Source: Paraglaciecola sp. (GTDB lineage: Bacteria > Pseudomonadota > Gammaproteobacteria > Enterobacterales > Alteromonadaceae). From it: 64,000 nucleotides of DNA. Positions within the stretch are counted from its first letter, which is position 1. Every line of letters starts with the position of its first letter. The notes under the pieces were generated by a model, which was given only the letters and a program-made list of their open reading frames with translations, was not told the origin of the DNA and did not search any database. Positions 33,767-44,300 of this stretch are shown one piece after another. The translations under genes were made by a program, and so were the position numbers. The stretch lies in the NCBI GenBank assembly GCA_009993955.1, contig JAACSL010000004.1, forward strand, positions 1 to 64,000, written 5' to 3'.

Positions 33767-35491
33767 TTAACTCGACTTTTGGCTGTGGATCCACTGAGTG
33801 ATCACATCATCAAGTACCGCCATAGGCAGAGAACCATGGCCAATCACCTCGTCATGAAAGGCGCGAATATCAAACTTTGCGCCAAGTTCTGCTTGTGCTT
33901 TTGCCCGCAGTTGGCGTATTTTTATTTCCCCAATTTTGTAGGCAAGAGCCTGACCAGGCCATGAGATATAACGGTCAATTTGATCATTTACTGATTTTTC
34001 AGTTAAGGCAGTGTGTGCGGCTAAGTAGTCAACGGCTTGTTGGCGTGTCCATCCAAAAGCATGAATGCCGGTATCCACCACCAAACGCACCGAACGCCAC
34101 ATTTCGTAACCCAAACGCCCAAAGTCACTATAGGGGTTTTCATAAAAGCCCGCTTCTTTACCCAAGCGTTCAGCGTACAAACCCCAGCCTTCAGAGAAGG
34201 CGGAATGATTGAGGGTGCGGCGAAATTCGGGCACATCTAATTCTTGGGCAATGGCATTTTGTAGATGATGGCCGGGTACAGCCTCGTGCAAGCTCAAAGC
34301 CTCTAAGTTATACAGGGGTTGTTGTTGAGGATCTGAACTTAAAAAATAGGTACCCGGTGTACGATTGTCAGGGGGCGGCATATAAAACGCCCCGCGTGCC
34401 GCCGAGCCTTTAATCGTGAAGGTATTGCGAGGCAAATGACCAAAGAAGCTCGGCAGCTTGCCATACATTTTTTGCGTGATGAACGCGGTTTTTTCCATCA
34501 CATCTTGGCGGTCACTGGCATAAAATCGCGAGTCGGTAGCCAGGAATTGTAAAAAATCTGCATAACTTCCTTTAAATTCAACTTTGTCGATGATGGCCTG
34601 CATCTCTTGTTGAATGCGCGCTACTTCACTCAAACCCAGTTCATGGATTTGTTTAGGCGTGAGATCAGTGGTGGTGTAATAACGCACCACGTATTGGTAA
34701 TAATCGCTGCCGCCCTCTACGCTACTGATACCCGCTTGGGTTCGGCAATGTGGCAAGTATTCGTTTTGAAAAAACGCATAAAACGTGCGATACGCTGGCA
34801 GCACCGCCTTGCTGATCACTTCTTTAGCTTTACTGCTATACACCTGTTTTTGGCTAGCACTAAACGTGGCAGGAAAACGGGTAAAAGGTTCAAACCAAGG
34901 GCTCAACTCTGGGCTATTAACGATGTACGTGCTGATAGTTTGGCCATAATCTTTAAATGACTCGCAATAATGCACAAAACCTTGTGCTACGCCCTCTCTG
35001 AGTAAGTTGATGTTTTCTTGATTGAAGCGCGGATAGTCAGCCAAACTCTGAATAAATTTGTCGTAGTCTTTGGCTTCGAGAAAGGCCATATTGGCAGGTG
35101 CTTCGGCAAAATAGGTGTGCCAACCACTTAAAAAATTGATGGGGAAGTACTTGTCTTGATAGCGGTAACTTTGTGCTTCTGTCTCTCTTTCGTATTGAAA
35201 CAAACGATAGCTCAGCTGGTTTTCAGCACTTAATTGTTTGGCGTCAATCTTGGTTAAATCAACTAACACTTGCTGATTAAATGCTTGTCGCCGAGCAATG
35301 GCAGCAGGACTCCACTGTGCCAGCTTACCATCGGGTTTCCAAGCGTCAGGATCAGTACGAAAAAATACTTTCTCTTGTTCGGCATTTTGCCAATGTTTGG
35401 CCAACAAGGTGGTGAAGTCTTGGTTAGCATCAGCCCAAGTTGGCCCGCTAAACAAGGTAAATAAAATCAATGCTAATACAGATTTAATCAT
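33767..35491 (-). CDS. DUF885 exported metallohydrolase
   Basis: This 574-residue protein starts at the ATG at 35491, preceded by GGAAA, and has a signal peptide (SVLALILFTLFSGPTWA). The DUF885 zinc signature is intact: SLHEAVPGHHLQ (HExxxGHH) with a downstream EGWGLYAERLG carrying the further Glu ligand. Family members are putative periplasmic or secreted carboxypeptidases of the M32/M3-like fold. Substrates are largely unknown. The flanking genes are also hydrolases, one an Xaa-Pro-type peptidase, which suits peptide scavenging. Confidence 0.9.
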   Translation of the reverse strand: MIKSVLALILFTLFSGPTWADANQDFTTLLAKHWQNAEQEKVFFRTDPDAWKPDGKLAQWSPAAIARRQAFNQQVLVDLTKIDAKQLSAENQLSYRLFQYERETEAQSYRYQDKYFPINFLSGWHTYFAEAPANMAFLEAKDYDKFIQSLADYPRFNQENINLLREGVAQGFVHYCESFKDYGQTISTYIVNSPELSPWFEPFTRFPATFSASQKQVYSSKAKEVISKAVLPAYRTFYAFFQNEYLPHCRTQAGISSVEGGSDYYQYVVRYYTTTDLTPKQIHELGLSEVARIQQEMQAIIDKVEFKGSYADFLQFLATDSRFYASDRQDVMEKTAFITQKMYGKLPSFFGHLPRNTFTIKGSAARGAFYMPPPDNRTPGTYFLSSDPQQQPLYNLEALSLHEAVPGHHLQNAIAQELDVPEFRRTLNHSAFSEGWGLYAERLGKEAGFYENPYSDFGRLGYEMWRSVRLVVDTGIHAFGWTRQQAVDYLAAHTALTEKSVNDQIDRYISWPGQALAYKIGEIKIRQLRAKAQAELGAKFDIRAFHDEVIGHGSLPMAVLDDVITQWIHSQKSS

Positions 35492-35579
35492 GGGTGTTTC
35501 CAAATTTTATTGAATGCCAAATAGCCTGAAAAGATGTCTGAGCATGGTTTAACCAGGGACATCTGTTGCTTGGTTTATA

Positions 35580-36863
35580 TCAACCCAGTTTACCAATGGG
35601 GCTGTCCAGTGACTCGGGTGGCACAGTAAACCAACGCGGCCCTTGTTCAGTCATATAAATACAATCTTCGAGACGCACACCAAATTCCCCGGGTAAATAA
35701 ATACCAGGCTCGTTGGTGAAACACATACCGACTTGCAAAGGTGTTGTTTCGCCGTGTACAAAGTTCACACTCTCATGGCCCTCCATGCCAATGCCATGAC
35801 CAGTACGATGCGACAAGCCAGGTAACTTATAGGCAGGCCCTAAGCCCTGTGTTTGGTAATATTCCCGCACCTTATCGTCGACACGACCTGCGTCCACACC
35901 CAATTGCGCAGTGGCAAAAGCAATCTCTTGGCCCCGGCGTACGGTATCCCAAATTTTGCGCTGTTGTTTGTTTGCTTCCCCAAATACAAAGGTGCGGCTG
36001 ATATCACTTTGATAACCTTGAACCGCACAGCCACAGTCCATGAGTACCACTGAGCCTTCACGAATGACTTGGCTTTGCCGTGTACCGTGGGGATAAGCAC
36101 TGGCTTCATTGAACAAGGCCATGTTCCAAATACTACTGCCGCCAAGTTGACTTTGCGCCTTGGCCATCAAGGCTTTGACATCATTTTGGCTCATGCCGAC
36201 TTGTAATTGTTGGTGCACATGGGCATAAGCCTTTAAGGTCACTTCATTGGCCTTTTTCATCAGTTGGATTTCGTGTGTCGATTTGTACATACGACAACCC
36301 AAGGTGACAGGTTCGGCACGCACGTCTTGCAAATTTGGTAATAAGTCCATGACGCCCTTTAGCACAAAATATCGCACGGTATGTTCAAAGGCGATGTTGC
36401 CGTTGGCTTTGAGCATGCCCCGGTCTTGCAGAATTTGTTTGACTAAAACAAAGGGGCTTTCATGCTCTTGCCAAACTCGTACATCTTTGCCAACCGATAA
36501 TGATTCACGAATGCTGGGCTCTTCAAAAAAGGGGCAAACTACCGCTAATTCTCCTTCACGTGGGATCACCAAGGCGGTTAAGCGTTCACTGCGCCACCAC
36601 TGGATCCCCGTAAAATAATCCATGGCAGCACCCGGCTCTAACACCAGAGCAGCAATATTATATTTGCTCATCAATTGTTGTGCTTTTGCGATGCGGGCGA
36701 AGCGCTCATCTGCACTAATCCCAACAACATCGTCAGTAATATCAGTTAAACCCGATGATTGACTCTGCTCAGGTGTGGGTGACGCCAAAGCATGTTGAGT
36801 CAACCCGAGGGATGCCAGTGCCACGGCACTCGATTTTAAAAATTGTCGTTTGTTGAGTTGCAT
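35580..36863 (-). CDS. exported M24 (Xaa-Pro type) peptidase
   Basis: This 427-residue protein from ATG 36863 has a Tat-like signal (NKRQFLKSSAVALASLGL), unlike the cytoplasmic pepP in this window. The pita-bread ligands are Asp in LMDCGCAVQGYQSDISRTF, His in HRTGHGIGMEGHE, Glu in NEPGIYLPG and Glu in VRLEDCIYM. The N-terminal creatinase-like domain is complete. It should cleave proline-containing or other small peptides in the periplasm. It is 88 bases before the DUF885 gene on the same strand. Confidence 0.9.
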   Translation of the reverse strand: MQLNKRQFLKSSAVALASLGLTQHALASPTPEQSQSSGLTDITDDVVGISADERFARIAKAQQLMSKYNIAALVLEPGAAMDYFTGIQWWRSERLTALVIPREGELAVVCPFFEEPSIRESLSVGKDVRVWQEHESPFVLVKQILQDRGMLKANGNIAFEHTVRYFVLKGVMDLLPNLQDVRAEPVTLGCRMYKSTHEIQLMKKANEVTLKAYAHVHQQLQVGMSQNDVKALMAKAQSQLGGSSIWNMALFNEASAYPHGTRQSQVIREGSVVLMDCGCAVQGYQSDISRTFVFGEANKQQRKIWDTVRRGQEIAFATAQLGVDAGRVDDKVREYYQTQGLGPAYKLPGLSHRTGHGIGMEGHESVNFVHGETTPLQVGMCFTNEPGIYLPGEFGVRLEDCIYMTEQGPRWFTVPPESLDSPIGKLG

Positions 36864-37034
36864 GTTGTTCTTCAATAATTCACCTTAGCCACGAGCCTAT
36901 TACACTTGCGCGCATTTTTACAGTCAGCAATGAAATTGACTTACTTGGTAAATCATTGAATATGTAAATAAAGATGTCAGTCTTGAGTGGGCAACACAAC
37001 AAGCTCGCTCTCAACAGGATTAATGGAGAATAAG

Positions 37035-37523
37035 ATGGGTCAACAATACAGTGCAATTCCCGATAAACTGGCAAGTTTTATTCAGCAACAAAAGCTGTTT
37101 TTTGTGGGGACAGCCACCGCGGATAGTCGTGTGAATGTATCACCTAAAGGCATGGATTCTTTGCGCGTGTTAGACGCCAATCGTGTTATTTGGTTGAACG
37201 TAACCGGCAGTGGCAATGAGACGGCTGCCCATGTGCAAGTTAATCCTCGCATGACCATTATGTTTGCCGCTTTTGAGGGCAGCCCGATGATCCTGCGCCT
37301 TTACGGCCAAGCTAAAGCAGTGCATCACAACGATAGTCAGTGGGCAGAACTTATAGCTCACTTTGGCCAAGTAGCGGGTGCTCGACAAATATTTGATATG
37401 CAGATAGATATGGTGCAGAGCTCTTGTGGCATGGCCGTGCCCTTGTTTGAGTATCAGGCTGATCGCGACCAACTAAAAAACTGGGCAGAAAAACAAGGAG
37501 AAGAGGGTATCCAAACATATTAG
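37035..37523 (+). CDS. pyridoxamine 5'-phosphate oxidase-like flavin protein
   Basis: This is a 162-residue split-barrel protein. ATG 37035 is preceded by GGAG; longer in-frame starts add unlikely residues. Family features are LFFVGTATADSRVNVSPKGMDSLRV at the start of the barrel and a strand ILRLYGQAKAV. The C-terminal SCGMAVPLFEYQADRDQL resembles the uncharacterised pyridoxamine-oxidase-like subgroup rather than PdxH. FMN or F420 binding is possible. It is a single gene, divergent from the M24 gene. Confidence 0.88.
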   Translation: MGQQYSAIPDKLASFIQQQKLFFVGTATADSRVNVSPKGMDSLRVLDANRVIWLNVTGSGNETAAHVQVNPRMTIMFAAFEGSPMILRLYGQAKAVHHNDSQWAELIAHFGQVAGARQIFDMQIDMVQSSCGMAVPLFEYQADRDQLKNWAEKQGEEGIQTY

Positions 37524-37733
37524 CTAAATAAAAATCAACGCACCATCGATGGTATAGACACTCACATTGTTGCGCTAAATTTAGATGACTAAGGTGCTCA
37601 GTGGGCGACTCAGCACGCAACACTGCTGGGCAATATATCGCTACAATTGGATACAGAATGACTAAGCGGAATGTCGTTTAATAGGCTCAGGTTTCCCGTA
37701 AGGGAAGGTCAATTATCATCGAGGTAAACACAT

Positions 37734-38561
37734 TTGAACACACTACTTCGGCAGCCTTATCGCGTGCTCGTCTTACTGGTAATGGTATTTTTCAGTGTTT
37801 TGCTGCATGCCCAAAGTGCTGCAGAAACAGGCGACAACGACAATAATTTTCTCGAATTTAACTTTGGCGTCGCAGCCTTTGAATCTCGTTATACCGATGC
37901 CCCACAGAAATTAGGGGCGTTTTTAAATATTTACCTGAATTATCAATGGCACGGCTTTTTTTTTGAAAATAAAGGAGGCCGCTCATTGGGAAGCCCCGGT
38001 GCCGGATACAATTTTTATAATCAAGGCAGTTGGGAGCTCGACGCCTATATCAGTCAAACTCATCATGGCATTTTAACCAAATTCGACGAAACCTTGGGCA
38101 ATGAACATGATGGCTTAGTTGGCTTAAGTACCCGTGATGAAGATGTGCGTTTGGGTTTGCGTGTTACCCATTATCTCGATAACAATTCTGCCCTGCGGGT
38201 ACTGCTCGCACCCTTTGGTAATCGAGGCCCCTTTGTTGGTGCTTGGTACGGTAGAACATGGCAGTTTCACAACTATAATTTTCATGCAATTGCTGGTGCT
38301 CAATATCATGCCGCAGAAACCTTGGATTATTATTACGGTGTGCAGGGCAACGATATCAGCGAAAAATTTCCTTTTTTTGCGCCGGGCAGTGGCATTACCA
38401 CCAGTGCTGAAATTGGCTTAACCTATCCCTTAGCTCAAGACTGGTTGGTGGATACCTCGTTCAAACTAACGCGTTTACCCAATAGTATTGCCGACAGCCC
38501 ACTCATTGAGCGGCAAGTGGAAGCAGTGGCACAAGTGTCTTTAACCTATGTTGTGTTTTAA
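37734..38561 (+). CDS. MipA/OmpV family outer-membrane protein
   Basis: This 275-residue protein starts at TTG 37734, behind GAGG at nine bases. A signal peptide (VLVLLVMVFFSVLLHAQS) is followed by alternating beta strands (YLNYQWHGFFFENKGG, LGLRVTHYLDNNS, TSAEIGLTYPLA) and a C-terminal Phe (LTYVVF), as expected for an outer-membrane barrel. MipA was described as a scaffold for murein synthases; OmpV relatives are porin-like. It heads a MipA - DUF3019 - response regulator - kinase cassette, so its level is probably controlled by that kinase pair. Confidence 0.9.
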   Translation: MNTLLRQPYRVLVLLVMVFFSVLLHAQSAAETGDNDNNFLEFNFGVAAFESRYTDAPQKLGAFLNIYLNYQWHGFFFENKGGRSLGSPGAGYNFYNQGSWELDAYISQTHHGILTKFDETLGNEHDGLVGLSTRDEDVRLGLRVTHYLDNNSALRVLLAPFGNRGPFVGAWYGRTWQFHNYNFHAIAGAQYHAAETLDYYYGVQGNDISEKFPFFAPGSGITTSAEIGLTYPLAQDWLVDTSFKLTRLPNSIADSPLIERQVEAVAQVSLTYVVF

Positions 38562-38573
38562 GGTAGACATGTA

Positions 38574-39053
38574 ATGCAAAACCTAAAAAGGATTTTTTAT
38601 CTGGCTAGACATCCAGCTGACAGTCGAACTTCCCTCAGCGCGTGGTTGTCAGTATTTTCATATGCCAATTTCACAGCACTAGTCGTATGGCTAGGTTTAC
38701 TGTTTGGGGTTTCAGGCACAGTGCAAAGCGCTGAGCATGAGGCGTGGTTAGACATCAAACCACAAACCTGTGTGTCTGTGCATCAAGGGCAAATGTGTTA
38801 TGTGCAGTTGATTATTCACTGGCAGGCTGGCCAAAGTGGTGAGTATTGTTTGTTTTCGTCAAATCAAGTCACCGCGCTGCAATGCTGGCAGAGCGCATCG
38901 CAAGGCAACTTTGTGCAAGACATTGCCACAGCAGAATCTTTACAATTTAGCTTAAAAAAAGGACAGGCGATGACCATTGCTGAGGCAGAACTCAAGGTCT
39001 CTTGGGTGTACACTAAAAAACAAAAATCGAGTTTAAGTTGGCGTTTATTCTAA
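38574..39053 (+). CDS. DUF3019 protein
   Basis: This is a 159-residue protein with a long N-terminus containing one hydrophobic segment (ALVVWLGLLFGVSGTVQS) that probably acts as an export signal. The mature part begins WLDIKPQTCVSVHQGQMCYV and carries several cysteines (CLFSSNQ, LQCWQS), as in DUF3019. The function is unknown. The gene is 12 bases after mipA and its stop abuts the response-regulator ATG, so it belongs to the envelope-sensing cassette. Confidence 0.82.
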   Translation: MQNLKRIFYLARHPADSRTSLSAWLSVFSYANFTALVVWLGLLFGVSGTVQSAEHEAWLDIKPQTCVSVHQGQMCYVQLIIHWQAGQSGEYCLFSSNQVTALQCWQSASQGNFVQDIATAESLQFSLKKGQAMTIAEAELKVSWVYTKKQKSSLSWRLF

Positions 39054-39788
39054 ATGTTGGCCGATAAACCTCACATCTTGCTGGTGGAAGACGACCGCTC
39101 ACTCTCTGATTGGATCCGCGACTATTTGCTGGCCAAAGGTTTTCAAGTAAGCCAATGTTTTCGTGGTGATCAAGCGTTGGAACACATGCAAAGGTTAAAA
39201 CCACAGTTAGTCATACTTGATGGCATGTTACCGGGCTTAGATGGCTTCGACGTGTGCAGAAAAGCGCGACCGCAATATACGGGTGGGATCATAATGTTAA
39301 CTGCGCGTGACGAGGAAATAGACGAAGTGCTTGGCTTAGAGTTAGGTGCCGATGATTATTTAACCAAACCCGTGCGCGCTCGGGTACTCCTCACTCGAAT
39401 CAACAAAACCTTAAATCGCCAAAGCAACGAAGTGCAAGTAACACGCTCGTCAACGCTTCCAGGTGCTGCGGTTAATCCGCAGATCCTTAATTTCAATGGT
39501 TTGCACATTGATGCCACTTCTCGCAGTGTTAGCCTCAATGCTAAAAGCATTAAATTATCGTCCAAAGAGTTTGAAGTCCTGTGGGTACTGGCTGTGCAAG
39601 CGGGCACGGTCATTTCCCGGGATAGTCTCATCAGCCAACTGCGTGGTTTTGAATACGATGGACTAGACCGGTCAATAGATCTGCGGATATCCAAATTACG
39701 TCGCAAACTTGGCGATGAATCTCGCGATCCGGTAAAAATCAAAACTGTGTGGGGCAAGGGTTACTTGTTTGCGCCAGATGCCTGGTAG
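39054..39788 (+). CDS. OmpR-family response regulator
   Basis: This 244-residue protein has a receiver domain with acidic pocket LLVEDDRS, phospho-acceptor Asp56 (VILDGMLPGLDG), the Thr/Ser switch MLTARDEE and the Lys in LTKPVRA. It is followed by a winged-helix DNA-binding domain (about 145-240) with KEFEVLWVLA and SIDLRISKLRRKLGD. It pairs with the overlapping kinase. The likely targets include the upstream mipA operon; this is inference from the cassette arrangement. Confidence 0.95.
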   Translation: MLADKPHILLVEDDRSLSDWIRDYLLAKGFQVSQCFRGDQALEHMQRLKPQLVILDGMLPGLDGFDVCRKARPQYTGGIIMLTARDEEIDEVLGLELGADDYLTKPVRARVLLTRINKTLNRQSNEVQVTRSSTLPGAAVNPQILNFNGLHIDATSRSVSLNAKSIKLSSKEFEVLWVLAVQAGTVISRDSLISQLRGFEYDGLDRSIDLRISKLRRKLGDESRDPVKIKTVWGKGYLFAPDAW

Positions 39789-41082
39789 TACGCTGCGCCT
39801 CCTGAGTTTGTCACTCATCGCCGCCGTTTTAGCCGCTACCATCGGCTTGGGTTGGTTGTTGGACCGCTTGTTTTATCAATTTTCTCCTGAACAAAGTACC
39901 AGCAATGTTGAGCACATCAGTGTGTTAGAAAACGTTGGTAAGGAGTTGGCGGCGACACTGGATAACATGGACGAGCCGCAGTTGCTCATCAACAATTGGC
40001 CAAACGACGGGCGCTATCGCTTAAGTTTACTCAATCCTTCTGATATCCAATTTCCCGCTGAGTTGATGGTGCAGGTGCAAAGTGGCGACGCTTTGTTACT
40101 CACGGATGAAGATGAAATAGGTTTGTTTTTTTATCTTCCTCGGCAGCAACGTTTGTTGTTACTCAAACCACTATTTGCTTATCCAGATACTCACTCAAGC
40201 AGTTTGAAATTGTGGCTGACGCTGGGGTTTTACGCTGCATTAGTGTTGTTTATTTGGCTTTGGACCTATCCCTTGGTATCTCGTTTGCTCAAGTTACGCA
40301 ATGCTGCCCAGCTATTTGGTAAAGGTCAGTTGCACCAGCGCATTGCCGTGGGGCGCGTGTCTTATGTAAAAGATTTGGAGCATGAGTTTAACGTTATGGC
40401 TCAACGCATCGAAAATCTAGTCAGTGACGTAAGGCTGATTAGCAGTGCGGTATCTCATGACTTACGTACCCCGTTGGCACGCATGCGTTTTGGCATCGAT
40501 ACCTTGACTGAAGAGGACGATCCCAAATTACAGGCACACTACGTCAATCGTTTAAGCCAGGATGTGGAAGATATGACCAACTTAGTTGAGATATTGCTCG
40601 ACTATGCCCGCCTTGATCAAGCCATGTTTAAACTCGATAAACAGCCTGTGGATCTTGTGGCTTTGCTCACTGACTGCATAAGGAGCTTGCAGGATGCCGG
40701 GCAAAACGTCAGCTTTGAACCACCTAACACGCCTACTTGGGTATTGGGTGATGCCAAATATTTGCGCATATTAATCAACAACCTGCTGCAAAATGCCCTG
40801 CAATACGGGCGATCACAGGTGGCAGTGAGCTTGTCTCAAACTGGTGAATATTGGCGATGTAGCATAGCGGATGATGGCCAAGGTTTTAGTAATAAGTTTG
40901 AAGATATGGTCAAGCCCTTTGTGCGTGGTCATGACACCAAAACCCAGACAAAAGGCTATGGCATGGGGCTCGCCATTGTTAAACGAATCGTTGAGTGGCA
41001 TCAGGCTGAATTACAGCTTGGTCGCAGCCAACAACTAGGCGGCGCCCAGATCACCGTGATTCTGCGTTTAGCTGTAAAATAA
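39778..41082 (+). CDS. membrane sensor histidine kinase
   Basis: This is a kinase of about 434 residues. ATG 39778 overlaps the regulator gene by 11 bases; a TTG at 39769 is also in frame. There are two membrane segments (about 8-28 and 148-170) flanking a periplasmic sensor loop of about 120 residues. Then come a HAMP-like linker, the H-box SAVSHDLRTPLARMRFG with the phospho-His near residue 227, an N-box LINNLLQNALQYG and G-boxes DDGQGFSN and KGYGMGLAIVK. It phosphorylates the adjacent OmpR-type regulator. Confidence 0.94.
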   Translation: MPGSTLRLLSLSLIAAVLAATIGLGWLLDRLFYQFSPEQSTSNVEHISVLENVGKELAATLDNMDEPQLLINNWPNDGRYRLSLLNPSDIQFPAELMVQVQSGDALLLTDEDEIGLFFYLPRQQRLLLLKPLFAYPDTHSSSLKLWLTLGFYAALVLFIWLWTYPLVSRLLKLRNAAQLFGKGQLHQRIAVGRVSYVKDLEHEFNVMAQRIENLVSDVRLISSAVSHDLRTPLARMRFGIDTLTEEDDPKLQAHYVNRLSQDVEDMTNLVEILLDYARLDQAMFKLDKQPVDLVALLTDCIRSLQDAGQNVSFEPPNTPTWVLGDAKYLRILINNLLQNALQYGRSQVAVSLSQTGEYWRCSIADDGQGFSNKFEDMVKPFVRGHDTKTQTKGYGMGLAIVKRIVEWHQAELQLGRSQQLGGAQITVILRLAVK

Positions 41083-41313
41083 CCTACCACTTTTTTTTCA
41101 TTTACATCGAACACTTCAAGTCTTTGTATTGTTTGAATTTTCATCGTATTCTGCCAGTTGTTGTTTGCTTTTTAAACAAAACAATTCAGTGCACAGTGAA
41201 CAACATGTAAAACACTATCTCCCCTAAGTATCGACCGACGTTGGCAAATAACAGGGAGATAGTCATAGCTGACGCTTCTCAAAACCAAGTAAATAAGGAC
41301 ATGTTTTTCAATA

Positions 41314-44300
41314 ATGCCATTAACTCATTACTTGCACTTGGTTCACTTTTTGTGCTGCTGCGTGGCATTTCAAACAGTTGCTCAGCAGCCCAAACAGACA
41401 GCGCTTTCCACTTATAGTGAGATTGGCTTGCCGTATACTGAAGTCTTTGATTCAGTTAAACATCAAGGCACGGCAATCAACTGGGGCTTGGCGCAAAACC
41501 ACAATGGATTAGTCTATTGTGGTAACGGTAGAGGATTAAGCGAGTGGGACGGTGAGCGTTGGACCTTGTATCCAACACCCAATAAAACCGTGATTTTTTC
41601 AGTCAGTCCATGGGTGGATGAGCGCCTTTATGTTGGCACCACCAATGACATCGGTTATTACGCTGCTGATGAGAAAGGCCAATTAGTTTATTTTTCGTTG
41701 ATTGCCGATTGGCCAGCCGAACAACGCCAATTTGGCGCTGTCCTATCTACTGCCGCCAACGCCCACGGCGTGATGTTTGTCACCCAACAGTTTTTGCTAT
41801 TTTGGGATGGGCATACCGTGCAAACCCTTGTTCAAGCACCCCAGCCCCAGCAAAAAGTGTTTGCGCTTGGCAATAGTTTTATTTACCAAGCCAAGCACAG
41901 CGACGTGTTATACCGCATATCCGACCAATTAGAGGTGCAAAAAACCGAGTGGTCGTTACCGCAAGGCGCCAACGTTCAGGCTATTTTCCTTAATCAGCAG
42001 CAACAACTGATTGTCATCACGGCGCAAGCTGGCATTTTTATCCAACATGGCACTGTTTTGCAGCAAATCATCGCAGCTAAGGAATTGGGTGATAGCGTCG
42101 AATTGAGTAATGGCATCCAAGCAAGTGACGGCTATTACTATGTCACGTCCAGCAATGCTGGCCTGTTTATTTTTGATGAAAATCTGCAACTGCTCAGGCA
42201 TTACAGCAAAGAGGATAATCTGGGCAGTGACACCTTTTATGGTCTGATGGAGGATCAACAAGGCAGTATTTGGCTAGCGGGGATCCTGAAAATTGTGCGT
42301 CTTAGTCCTCCCCATGTTTATTCGCTGTTTCGGGTAGAAGGTGAGTCGCGTCTTTCCAATCGCATGGCTTTACTGCAAGACAAAGTAACCATTGCAGGGG
42401 AGGGTATTTATCAATTTTCGCCGTCCCTTAGTCCTTTTCAGACCCGCAGTTTTAAGCAGTTGTTGCCAGACCAACGCCAGTACTGGGATTTTGTCGAGTA
42501 TCAGGGGCATGTGGTGTATGCCGGAATGGGCGGCATTTACACACAGGAAATTGCTGAAGATGGCGCACCAAAACCGCTCCATCAACTTATCACTGCAGAC
42601 AGAGGTCGTTCGTTGTGGGTAGATAAGGATAAAAACCAGCTATACGCCGGAACAAGTGAAGGCTTGTTTCACATTCAACGCCACCAACACCAATGGCAAT
42701 ACAGTAAAGTCCCTGGGATCAATGCTGACATTATTGGTTTGGCCATGGATACCCAAGGGGGAGTGTGGGCAGGGACGCCAGCTCAGTTGCTCTATTATCT
42801 CTCTCCCCCGAGACTCGTTGACACAAGCCCCTCGATTCGGCAATTTTCGGCGGCAGATGGCTTGGGCGCCAATAATGTAATGCCCTTTCGTCTATCTTCT
42901 GGGGTGGTGATTGGCACAAATGACGGAGTGATGACCTTTGCGTCGGATCGTCAACCACCTTTGCAATTTGCTAAAGGCTACCCCTCGGTGTTTACCACAC
43001 CGCAGCAAGATGTCTTTCGTCTGTATGAAGATCAGCAAGGACGAATTTGGTATCGTATCGGGCAACACACTGGCTTTGCCCAACAAAATGTCGCAGGTGA
43101 GTGGCAAGCGCATGAGGGTCTGTTTCAGCGTTTTGTGAAAAATAGCTATAAAGGTTTTGTGAGCACGGCGCCAAATACTCTATGGTTTGTGATGACTGAG
43201 GGACTAATTTATCGGATTAATCTCCAGCGCATGCAAAGCCCTCCGCCACAAGGCAAGTTAGCAATCCGCCAAGTAATTAATTTAGACACTGAAGAAACCA
43301 TCAGCGGTGGATTAGGGCAAAACACACTGCCAGAATTGGATCAGCAACATAATTCAATGCGTTTTTATTTTGCCTTGGCGGAATTTGCTAATCACAATCC
43401 TAGCCTATATCGTCATCGGCTCATTGGCAGTGATTATCAACAATGGAGTCCTTGGTCTAGCGAATCTTACAAAGATTTCACCCTATTGCGTGGTGCAGAT
43501 TATCGTTTTGAGCTGGAAGCAAAAGATGGCTGGGGCAGAGTTGTCAGTGCTGCTACACGTTTTACCGTAAAACCTCCATGGTATTTGAGCAATGCAGCCA
43601 TTAGCATCTACCTTGCATGCTCCATATTGTTGTTATTGTTGTCCGCTTGGTTGGGACAAAAATGGCGCAACCAGAAATTACTGCAGCAAAAACGTGTACT
43701 CGAATTAGAAGTGGCCTCGCGCACGCAAGATGTACTGGCAAAAAGTCAGGAACTGCAACAACAACATGCAGTGAAAGAACGTTTTTTTACCAACGTATCC
43801 CATGAATTTCGCACACCTCTCACCCTCACCATCGAACCGTTAAAAAGTCTTTTGACCGACCATGAGCAGCACTTGCCGGAAGAAGGCAAGGCCTTGGCGT
43901 CAACAGCCTTGAACAACGCAAAAATTATGTTGGTGTTGATTGGCCAAGTGCTGGATATGAATCGCTTGGAGGCAGGGAAATTACCTCTGCACGTTAACCA
44001 GTATGACATTGCCGCGCTGCTCAGAAACCTGCAACAACGTTTTAGTGTGTGGGCAGCGCAACAGGGGCAAGTGATCGATTGCGAAAATTGTGAAAACCCG
44101 CTCCTGGTCTATATGGACCTTGATCAAATTGATAAATGTGTGGCAAATCTATTGACCAATGCCATTAAATACAGTGGAAGAGACAGTCGTATCACTTTGG
44201 CATTACACGCTAACAATGGTGATGTCGTGGTGACCGTCAGCGATAATGGCGTGGGCATTGGTTTGGCAGAACAACCACATGTTTTTGAACGTTTTTATCA

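Noticed and set aside
37524-37733. A readable but stop-containing frame downstream of the pyridoxamine-oxidase-like gene
   Set aside because: The stretch is too short and has no recognisable domain; it cannot be called a pseudogene.
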